From contig JASEGX010000172.1 of assembly GCA_030017815.1 (NCBI GenBank), positions 1 to 5,224 on the forward strand: a DNA stretch of 5,224 nucleotides, read 5' to 3'. How positions within the stretch are numbered: position 1 is the stretch's first letter; each line of letters begins with the position of its first letter. The position numbers and the translations under genes are program-made. Source of the stretch: Thermodesulfobacteriota bacterium (GTDB lineage Bacteria; Desulfobacterota; QYQD01). A model generated the notes under the pieces. It saw only the letters and a list, made by a program, of their open reading frames with translations, ran no database searches and was not told where the DNA came from. Below, one piece after another: positions 1-5,147 of this stretch.

Positions 1-12
1 AACCCATCTATC

Positions 13-30
13 ACCCTGATTTATCAGGGT
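13..30. repeat. Short perfect hairpin (8-bp arms)
   Basis: ACCCTGAT (13-20) and ATCAGGGT (23-30) are perfect inverted copies around a TT loop. A T-rich stretch (41-54) follows but does not abut the stem, so this is at best a weak terminator for a gene left of the window. It may equally be one more of the palindromes that fill this gene-free stretch. Confidence 0.5.
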
Positions 31-88
31 CAACGAGGTTTTTAAACTTTTTTTGATGGCGGAACCAAGTTCACTGAGCATTCAGTCG

Positions 89-131
89 TCAGCTATTAGC
101 CTTGGGCAAATTGGTGAAAGCTGATAGCTGA
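89..131. repeat. Imperfect inverted repeat, 12-bp arms
   Basis: TCAGCTATTAGC (89-100) faces GCTGATAGCTGA (120-131), with one mismatch over 12 positions and a 19-base loop. No T-run follows. It is probably part of an interspersed repeat and not a regulatory site, since no gene start lies nearby. Confidence 0.45.
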
Positions 132-200
132 AGACCCTGTTGTCATTTGGCATTCGTTTGAACTTTGAGTTTTGGATTTTGAGCCCTTGCTTGTCTCACC

Positions 201-247
201 CGGCAATTTTTTCCGCCATCCCGCAACTAGGACTGAAAAATTTGCCG
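201..247. repeat. Imperfect inverted repeat, 12-bp arms
   Basis: CGGCAATTTTTT (201-212) and AAAAATTTGCCG (236-247) match as inverted copies at 11 of 12 positions around a 23-base spacer. The function is unknown. Together with the repeats at 13-30 and 89-131 it accounts for most of the recognisable structure in 1-292; I see no gene, tRNA or promoter there. Confidence 0.4.
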
Positions 248-337
248 ACTCCCCTCACGGTTAAAGGTCGATAAGACCCGTAATTACGCTAATTAGTTTC
301 CATCCGAATAGCCCCAAAACTACCCCCCTCCCTTGAC

Positions 338-358
338 GGGAGGGGGTGAGGGGGAGGG
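338..358 (+). other. G-quadruplex-type motif, plus strand
   Basis: Four G runs of 3, 5, 5 and 3 (338-340, 342-346, 350-354, 356-358) are separated by loops of one, three and one bases. This satisfies the usual G3+ short-loop pattern. It lies within the right half of the first hairpin of the palindromic element, so hairpin and quadruplex folding would compete. Confidence 0.5.
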
Positions 359-387
359 TGAACAGCATGAAATTGCTCACTTTTTCA

Positions 388-408
388 CCCCCACCCTAAC
401 CCTCCCCC
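388..408 (-). other. G-quadruplex-type motif, minus strand
   Basis: Read on the minus strand this is G5-A-G3-TTA-G3-T-G5, four G runs with loops of one to three bases. It mirrors the plus-strand motif at 338-358, as expected from the palindromic layout of the element. Confidence 0.5.
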
Positions 409-515
409 GTCAAAGGGGGAGGGAATATATGAGTTTCCGGATAGACACTAAGAACCAGCGGCCGGTTTGTCCTAAATCGACTATGGCCCCTTAGCCCATT
501 ATGCTCTCCACACGT

Positions 516-580
516 AACCGTTCACCATTGACTGTTCACCGAAAAAAACCTTTCAGGTTCTTACGGACAACGGTGAACGG
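516..580. repeat. Direct and inverted copies of a GTTCACC unit
   Basis: CCGTTCACC (518-526) is followed by a near-direct copy CTGTTCACC (532-540). Its exact inverted copy GGTGAACGG lies at 572-580, giving a stem with a 45-base loop that itself contains AACC/GGTT (547-559). The rest of 452-712 shows no gene that I can support. An open frame runs through it, but it is built from these repeats and from antisense of the regulator gene. Confidence 0.45.
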
Positions 581-712
581 ATACCTCCACACCGGTGATA
601 CCGTTGTGCTTGTTAATGATACGGGTACGCTCCTTAAAAACCAGCAAGGCCGTGGTCTTATTAAATTCTTATCGGCCTCAGGAAATTGTTCATTAAGACC
701 AAGTTACGTTCA

Positions 713-790
713 AATCCCCCTTAATCCCCCTTTTTCAAAGGGGGAAATTATATTCCCCTCTTTGGAAAGGGGTGAGGGGAGAATAAAGGG
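713..790. repeat. C/G-rich double hairpin repeat
   Basis: AATCCCCC occurs twice in tandem (713-720, 723-730). The second copy starts the perfect hairpin CCCCCTTT (726-733) / AAAGGGGG (737-744). A second hairpin pairs CCCC (755-758) and the following TTT with AAAGGGG (766-772), and a GAGGGG tail (774-779) follows. Left and right halves are rough inverted copies of each other, the same layout as the element at 293-451, but without its TTAGT...ATCCG ends. It lies just past the 3' end of the minus-strand regulator gene and could form a terminating structure in that transcript, though no T-run follows the stems. Confidence 0.55.
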
Positions 791-842
791 TGCAATTCGG
801 ATCGGAAGGCATGAAAGCGGGCGGACGCAGGGTGGCAGGCTA

Positions 843-1433
843 TCAGTCTTCGATGGAAAGGAGATTTCTCACTTTCTGAATAAGCAAAAGGACGTCATCG
901 GTCTTGTGATAGAAATCATCTGCTCCGGCGGCCAGAATCGCTTCCCTATGGCGGTTATCTGTACTAGCCGTCATAGCGATTACCTTTATATCTTTCGTTT
1001 CCGGATGCTCCTTTAATCTTTTACAGAATTCATATCCATTCATATTGGGCATCATGATATCCACTATAACCAGGTCTGCTTTTTTCCCGCCTATCTCTAT
1101 CAATGCCTCTACAGGGTTATTTTTTGCCTCTACCTGGACTGTTTTTCCCAATTTCCGAAGACTCCGTTGATAGACCTTGAGCGCCAAGTCGTCATCATCC
1201 ACGATGAGTACCTTTTTAGAGGAAATGAGCTGAGGTGGCAGGGGCATGTCGTATTCATTTATGAAGCGAATCAGATCATTATGCCGTATGCGTTTAAAGC
1301 CACCTGGAGTCTTAAACGCCTTGAGCTTTCCCTGGTCAATCCAATTGCTGATTGATTTCCTGGCTACATTGAGAAGTTTGCTAACCTGTTGAGTAGAATA
1401 GACCTTTTCTTCCTGCTGTCTATTGTTTGGCAT
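843..1433 (-). CDS. Response regulator: N-terminal excisionase/MerR-type HTH plus C-terminal receiver
   Basis: This gene encodes a 196-aa predicted cytosolic two-component regulator. Residues about 11-60 form a winged HTH of the excisionase/MerR type: a YSTQQVSKLLNVARKSISNW helix-turn-helix followed by a GKLKAFKTPGGFKRI wing. Residues about 74-193 form a complete CheY-like receiver with an acidic pocket at D79-D82, phosphoacceptor D125 (VIVDIMMPNMNG), T155 and K177. The lysine is followed by T, not the usual P. Putting the DNA-binding part before the receiver is the reverse of the usual OmpR/NarL order. By family, phosphorylation of D125 should control DNA binding. The start is supported by AAGGAG six bases before the ATG. 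It is transcribed divergently from cheD and has no kinase of its own strand beside it; the hybrid kinase at 3196 is a possible but unproven partner. The target genes are unknown. Confidence 0.9.
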   Translation of the reverse strand: MPNNRQQEEKVYSTQQVSKLLNVARKSISNWIDQGKLKAFKTPGGFKRIRHNDLIRFINEYDMPLPPQLISSKKVLIVDDDDLALKVYQRSLRKLGKTVQVEAKNNPVEALIEIGGKKADLVIVDIMMPNMNGYEFCKRLKEHPETKDIKVIAMTASTDNRHREAILAAGADDFYHKTDDVLLLIQKVRNLLSIED

Positions 1434-1439
1434 TTAGTA

Positions 1440-1445
1440 CTCCTT
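1440..1445 (-). promoter_or_regulatory. Shine-Dalgarno site of the response regulator
   Basis: AAGGAG on the minus strand, six bases ahead of the ATG at 1433-1431. This is a near-consensus site and fixes the regulator start. Confidence 0.75.
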
Positions 1446-1460
1446 TTCGGGAACTAATTC

Positions 1461-1489
1461 ACGTTACGCAAAAGTTTCTATTTAGTCAA
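1461..1489 (-). promoter_or_regulatory. Candidate sigma70-type promoter of the response regulator
   Basis: On the minus strand, TTGACT (1484-1489, five of six to consensus) and TAACGT (1461-1466, weak -10) are 17 bases apart. Transcription would start roughly 20 bases before the ATG. The -35 is good and the -10 is poor, so this promoter may need an activator. Confidence 0.35.
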
Positions 1490-1503
1490 CTCACCTTTTT
1501 ATT

Positions 1504-1532
1504 TTCTCCAGCAAAAATTTTTAAAGTATAAT
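1504..1532 (+). promoter_or_regulatory. Candidate promoter of the cheD-cytochrome-kinase operon
   Basis: A perfect TATAAT lies at 1527-1532, with only a weak -35 (TTCTCC, 1504-1509) 17 bases upstream. A palindromic AAAAATTTTT (1513-1522) sits in the spacer. If this -10 is used, the transcript begins near 1539, so the in-frame GTG at 1533 cannot be the cheD start. The weak -35 would fit regulated expression; that is inference. Confidence 0.4.
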
Positions 1533-1568
1533 GTGGTAATGCCGATAAATATGGTAAAGGTGATAAAG

Positions 1569-2117
1569 ATGATAAATTGGAATTCGTCGCCGGAGATAAG
1601 GAAGGAGGGGTTAGGTTTGGCTAACGAACTCTTCATAGGCGTTGCCGACATGCGGGTAAGCAACGATCCTTCCGCTATTTTGATTACACAGGCTTTGGGG
1701 TGTTGTATTGGTGTGTCCGTTTATGATCCTGTGGCCAGGGTCGGAGGGTTGCTCCATTTTATGCTTCCTAAGGCAGGGATATCAAAAACAAGGACAGATA
1801 AAGCCAAAAAGAATCCATACATGTTTGCAGATACAGGAGTGCCGTTGCTTTTCCAGGAAGCATATAAATACGGTGCAGATAAGGGACGGATGGTAATTAA
1901 AATAGCCGGAGGAGCCCGAATTAGGAATTCAACGGGGCTCTTTAATTTTAATATTGGTAAACACAACTATGTGGCCCTTAGAGAAATCTTTCAGGAAAAC
2001 GACGTCCCTATCCATGAAGAAGATGTTGGCGGTAATGTCCCGCGCACTATGGGTCTGGAGCTGGCCACGGGTCGCGTCTATATCAAGGTATTGGGCAGCA
2101 AGGCGCGGGAGCTATGA
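1569..2117 (+). CDS. cheD: CheD-family receptor glutamine deamidase
   Basis: CheD proteins deamidate glutamines on chemoreceptors and, in some species, bind the phosphatase CheC. This 182-aa protein carries the family signature: ELFIGVADMRV, then LITQALGCCIGVSVYDPVA and GGLLHFMLP. By alignment with Thermotoga CheD the catalytic set is T40, C46 (the second of the CC pair) and H63. The later KIAGGA, NIGKHN and EEDVGGNVPR blocks are also present, so the enzyme looks intact. I chose the ATG at 1569 because AAGGTGA (1557-1563) precedes it well. The frame is open to a GTG at 1533, which overlaps a TATAAT. A TTG at 1617 behind GGAAGGAGGGG is a real alternative, and would give a 166-aa protein close to the usual family length. 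No other chemotaxis gene is visible. The stop overlaps the cytochrome start (ATGA), implying translational coupling. Confidence 0.92.
   Translation: MINWNSSPEIRKEGLGLANELFIGVADMRVSNDPSAILITQALGCCIGVSVYDPVARVGGLLHFMLPKAGISKTRTDKAKKNPYMFADTGVPLLFQEAYKYGADKGRMVIKIAGGARIRNSTGLFNFNIGKHNYVALREIFQENDVPIHEEDVGGNVPRTMGLELATGRVYIKVLGSKAREL
1600..1610 (+). promoter_or_regulatory. Strong purine-rich Shine-Dalgarno-like stretch inside the 5' end of cheD
   Basis: GGAAGGAGGGG ends six bases before an in-frame TTG (1617-1619). Starting there would give MANELFIGVADM, the short N-terminus typical of CheD. It may be the true ribosome site, or just the codons for RKEG. Confidence 0.35.
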
Positions 2118-3148
2118 AGAAGCAATCCAGGGATGCACAAGCGATGACGATTGTTATCAAGATGTTTTGGTCATTCTTCATTTTTTTTTGGGTTGCAGAT
2201 GGCGCTGCCTTTGCGTCTGATAAGAAGGAAGGCTGTAGCCGGTGCCACACCACCCACCTGCCCACAGAAGAACGAGGACTTATAGAGAAGGAGGGGGACT
2301 ACTGTGTACGGTGCCATGGAACTAAATCCAGAGCAAATACCGGGGGGTCGGATTCCATGCCTTACGTTTATCATACCAGCTCCATCGATTTGGCGGGTGG
2401 AAATTTTTATAATGTTGCCTTGAAGGGTAATCGTTACGGCCATAATGTGGCTGGATTTACTGATATCGGGCCGGATACTATAAGTCCTCCCGGATTAAAT
2501 GATCCTTCCCTTGACTTTCATATCACAAGGCTGACCTGTGCCGGCAAATATGGTTGTCACGGTGACCGGGCTAAGGTTTCTTCCTATGAGGCCATGAAGG
2601 GTGTCCATCATAACTATGACCCGGCCAGGCCCTCTGATGGGAAGACTGTAGCTACCAGTTATCGTTTTCTTCTGGAAGTTACCGGACAGGAGATGAACGA
2701 AGAAGGCTATAAATGGGAATGTAACGTTAATCCCGGCAAGCACAACGGCTATCAGGGCGCAGATGGCTGGAATGACCCCAAAAGCATCAGTTATTTCTGC
2801 GGCCGGTGTCATGGAAACGATGTTCTTGGTCGCAGTAAAAGTAATTTTCATGGTGCGGCCGGCACAGGTGGAGCCAGCCCCTGGCTGAGACATCCAACAG
2901 ACATAATAATCCCGGAGGGAGAGTTTTCCGGTTACACCACCTATAATCCAACTGTGCCGGTGGCCAGACTTGGTTTAAAGGCGGTGGTTGACCCGGCTAA
3001 AGTTGATGTTTCTGCGGGGAATGAGGTAGTGATGTGCCTTTCCTGTCACCGGGCGCATGGCTCACCCTATTCGAGTATCCTGCGTTTTGCCTATGGTGAC
3101 AGTATGTCCCCTTTGGGTTCATGCCGCACCTGTCATACCAGGCATTAG
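2114..3148 (+). CDS. Secreted multiheme c-type cytochrome (five CXXCH plus one CX5CH)
   Basis: This is a 344-aa exported cytochrome. The N-terminus has basic residues (K2, K3, R6), a hydrophobic stretch (about 12-33) and a likely signal-peptidase site after GAAFA (residue 34). There is no lipobox and no later membrane span, so a periplasmic or outer-surface location is expected. Five CXXCH haem sites lie at residues 41, 64, 229, 308 and 337. A sixth candidate, CAGKYGCH (142-149), has five spacer residues. Many further histidines could be distal ligands (H48, H87, H110, H136, H165, H166, H246, H260, H315). The first and last CXXCH pairs resemble the doubled-CXXCH type. By family it should carry electrons in anaerobic or metal respiration; the actual donor and acceptor are unknown, and I cannot name it. 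The start overlaps the cheD stop in ATGA, with GGGAG just upstream; ATG at 2144 is an alternative that keeps the signal peptide. Confidence 0.9.
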   Translation: MKKQSRDAQAMTIVIKMFWSFFIFFWVADGAAFASDKKEGCSRCHTTHLPTEERGLIEKEGDYCVRCHGTKSRANTGGSDSMPYVYHTSSIDLAGGNFYNVALKGNRYGHNVAGFTDIGPDTISPPGLNDPSLDFHITRLTCAGKYGCHGDRAKVSSYEAMKGVHHNYDPARPSDGKTVATSYRFLLEVTGQEMNEEGYKWECNVNPGKHNGYQGADGWNDPKSISYFCGRCHGNDVLGRSKSNFHGAAGTGGASPWLRHPTDIIIPEGEFSGYTTYNPTVPVARLGLKAVVDPAKVDVSAGNEVVMCLSCHRAHGSPYSSILRFAYGDSMSPLGSCRTCHTRH

Positions 3149-3182
3149 AGACCGGAGGTGGCACTAAAAAGCCCCAGCAGGC

Positions 3183-3190
3183 GAAGGAGG
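3183..3190 (+). promoter_or_regulatory. Shine-Dalgarno site of the hybrid kinase
   Basis: GAAGGAGG lies five bases before the ATG at 3196. It is near-perfect and decides this start over the upstream in-frame ATG at 3121, which lies inside the cytochrome gene and lacks a site. Confidence 0.8.
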
Positions 3191-3195
3191 CACTT

Positions 3196-5088
3196 ATGGC
3201 AACCAGGGCACGATTGGAGTACCTGCTTACGACCGGCCCGGTGGTAGTCTACATCTGCGAGCCGGGAGGTGTTTACGCGGCTACCTGGATGAGCGAAAAT
3301 ATCGAGACGCAGCTTGGCTATGAGCCGAGGGAATTCACAGACGTTCCTGATTTCTGGGCCGGACATATTCACCCGGAGGATAGACCGCGCGTCTTTGCTG
3401 AGCTGTCTTGCCTGTTTGAAAAAGGGCATCACATCCACGAATACCGCTTCCAACATAAGGACGGTACATATCGATGGATGCGCGACGAACTGCGGGTGCT
3501 GCGTGACGCAGCCGGCAACCCAGGGGAGATCGTGGGTTACTGGATAGACATCACCGACCGCAAACAGATGGAGGAGGCGCTGAGAAGGGCCGAACAGGAA
3601 AAAGAAATCATCCTGGACAGTATGTCGGAGCGTGTAATATATCATGACCCGGAGAAGAAGATTTTATGGGCAAACAGAGTTGCAGGCGAATCAGTTGGTT
3701 TGGATCCCGGACAACTGGTAGGGCGCTATTGCCATGAGGTATGTCAGCCGCAGGACCAATCGTGCGCAGGTTGCCCGGTGGCGAAAGCCCTTGAAACCGG
3801 GCAGCCCCAGGAAGCAGAAATGCCCGCATGTGATAGAAAAGTGTGGTCTATCCGGGCCTATCCGGTCAAGGATGCCCAGGGCGACGTCCTGGGTATCGTC
3901 CAGGTGGCGTTGGAGATCACCGAGCGTAAGCGGCTAGAAGAACAGCTCCTGCAGGCGCAGAAGATGCAAATGGTCGGAAGACTGGCAGGCGGGATTGCCC
4001 ACGACTTTAACAACCTGTTGACGGCCATTACCGGGTACGCCGACCTTCTGTTGCTTCGTTTTGACGTCAACGGACTGCTGCGCAGGGATGTTGAACAGAT
4101 CAAGAAGGCTGCGGAGCGGGCCACCTCGCTGACCGGCCAACTCCTGGCCTTAAGCCGCAGGCAGGTACTTCAACCTCGGGTGCTTGATCTCAATCTCCTG
4201 ATTGCTGACGTGGACAAGCTGCTTGAACGCCTTATCGGCGAGGATGTCGAGCTGGTTACCGTACTCGCGCCGGGGCTCAGACGCGTAAGAGCCGACCCGG
4301 GTCAGCTCGGGCAGGTCATTATGAACCTTGCCGTCAATGCCCGTGACGCCATGCCCGAAGGTGGAAATCTCACTATTAGAACCGAAGATGTTGCCGTGGA
4401 TGAGAGCTATTGCCACCTGATGCCTGAAGCGCGGCCCGGCAAATTTGTCTGTCTGTCGGTTGCAGACACCGGATCGGGCATAGGTAAAGAGATTATCGAA
4501 CATATCTTTGAGCCCTTTTTCAGCACCAAGGAGGACGGAAAGGGCACCGGACTGGGGCTTGCGGTTGTCTATGGGATTGTCAAACAGCACGGTGGGTGGA
4601 TAAACGTGTACAGTGAACCTGGTAAGGGCTCGGTATTCAAGGTGTACCTGCCTGCTTTTTCCATACAGGCGGACGAGGAAACTGAAGAGACGATTTCGTT
4701 ACCGGAGCTTCAGGGCAGTGGGGAGCAGATTCTGCTGGTAGAGGACGAAGAAGAAGTCCGCAAATTTGCCACGCGGGTACTCCGGGAGAATGGTTACTTT
4801 GTATTTGAGGCTGCAAACGCAAACGAGGCAATAAATATTTATGAGAGAGAAAAGGGATACTTCCACTTGGTCTTTAGCGATGTAGTCCTGCCCGATGGAA
4901 CCGGTCTGGAATTGGTTGACCGTCTCCTCTCCGGCCGGCCTCAAATCCGTGTTCTGCTGAGCAGTGGCTACACAGATGAGAAACTCCAGCGGGCCCTCAT
5001 TCGCGAGAAAGGATTTTGTTTTCTCAGAAAACCTTATGGCTTGGCAGACCTGCTTCGGGCCGTTAGGGAGGCTATACATCCGAGTTAG
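3196..5088 (+). CDS. Cytosolic PAS-PAS hybrid histidine kinase (HisKA, HATPase, receiver)
   Basis: This 630-aa sensor kinase has no signal peptide or membrane segment. PAS1 (about 8-122) is PAS_3-like, with HPEDRPRV and a DGTYRWM core, ending in WIDITDRKQ. PAS2 (about 135-245) carries cysteines C179, C183, C190 and C193. The HisKA domain (about 255-322) has phosphoacceptor H269 in GGIAHDFNNLL. The ATPase (about 367-486) has the N box (N377, N381), G1 DTGSGIG (424-430), EPFFSTK and G2 GTGLGL (450-455). A C-terminal receiver (about 511-625) has E516/D517, phosphoacceptor D562, S589/S590 and K612, so all catalytic residues are present. By family it autophosphorylates H269 and passes the phosphate to D562; no output domain follows, so a phosphotransfer protein or separate regulator is probably needed. 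The ligand is unknown. The start is set by GAAGGAGG. The 47-base gap after the cytochrome suggests one operon. Its kinase core is visibly more GC-rich than the upstream genes. Confidence 0.93.
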   Translation: MATRARLEYLLTTGPVVVYICEPGGVYAATWMSENIETQLGYEPREFTDVPDFWAGHIHPEDRPRVFAELSCLFEKGHHIHEYRFQHKDGTYRWMRDELRVLRDAAGNPGEIVGYWIDITDRKQMEEALRRAEQEKEIILDSMSERVIYHDPEKKILWANRVAGESVGLDPGQLVGRYCHEVCQPQDQSCAGCPVAKALETGQPQEAEMPACDRKVWSIRAYPVKDAQGDVLGIVQVALEITERKRLEEQLLQAQKMQMVGRLAGGIAHDFNNLLTAITGYADLLLLRFDVNGLLRRDVEQIKKAAERATSLTGQLLALSRRQVLQPRVLDLNLLIADVDKLLERLIGEDVELVTVLAPGLRRVRADPGQLGQVIMNLAVNARDAMPEGGNLTIRTEDVAVDESYCHLMPEARPGKFVCLSVADTGSGIGKEIIEHIFEPFFSTKEDGKGTGLGLAVVYGIVKQHGGWINVYSEPGKGSVFKVYLPAFSIQADEETEETISLPELQGSGEQILLVEDEEEVRKFATRVLRENGYFVFEAANANEAINIYEREKGYFHLVFSDVVLPDGTGLELVDRLLSGRPQIRVLLSSGYTDEKLQRALIREKGFCFLRKPYGLADLLRAVREAIHPS

Positions 5089-5134
5089 TTTTCATCCGGA
5101 AAGTCCCCCGAAAACCCCCTTCCCCTTGATCCCC
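5085..5134 (+). repeat. Partial copy of the MITE-like element end, overlapping the kinase stop codon
   Basis: TTAGTTTTCATCCGGAAAG starts at 5085 and matches the left end of the element at 293 (TTAGTTTCCATCCGAATAG) at most positions. It then continues into C-rich sequence (CCCCC, CCCCCTTCCCCTTGAT) in the same order as that element. No G-rich mirror half follows, so this is a solo or truncated end. The TAG inside TTAGT is the kinase stop codon (5086-5088). Confidence 0.55.
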
Positions 5135-5147
5135 AATGCTGTTGAAC

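Larger units (their letters stand above)
293..451. repeat. MITE-like palindromic interspersed element
   Basis: The whole block reads as a long imperfect palindrome. The outer ends match as inverted copies: TTAGTTTCCATCCGAA from 293, and TTAGTGTCTATCCGGAAA when 434-451 is read on the minus strand. Inside are two strong hairpins: CCCCCTCCC (324-332) with GGGAGGGGG (338-346), and CCCTCCCCC (400-408) with GGGGGAGGG (415-423). The two hairpins are themselves inverted copies around an AT-richer centre (about 359-387). There is no transposase ORF, and no clear target-site duplication in the flanks. Terminal inverted repeats, small size and no coding capacity fit a non-autonomous mobile element or a REP/BIME-like repeat. 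A third copy of the end sequence lies at 5085. Mobility is inferred, not shown. Confidence 0.65.

Noticed and set aside
13..54. Rho-independent terminator
   Set aside because: The stem is good, but the T-rich run begins ten bases after it, so it was listed as a hairpin only.
293..451. Full insertion sequence
   Set aside because: No transposase frame on either strand and no target duplication visible; at most a non-autonomous element.
293..790. CRISPR array
   Set aside because: Repeats are inverted and unequally spaced, with no regular repeat-spacer units.
501..1016. 171-aa plus-strand open frame
   Set aside because: Its sequence is translated palindromic repeats followed by the antisense of the response regulator; it has no ribosome site and no recognisable domain.
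1721..1966. Minus-strand open frame inside cheD
   Set aside because: Shadow of a well-supported cheD gene, with no ribosome site or family features.
1533..2117. Part of a chemotaxis operon
   Set aside because: No other che gene or receptor is present; neighbours are a cytochrome and a PAS hybrid kinase lacking CheA features.
3145..3645. 166-aa minus-strand open frame opposite the kinase PAS1 region
   Set aside because: It lies opposite a clear PAS coding region with a strong start site; its own sequence shows no domain.
4150..4590. 146-aa minus-strand open frame opposite the kinase core
   Set aside because: Antisense of the conserved HisKA/ATPase motifs; long only because of GC-rich codon structure.
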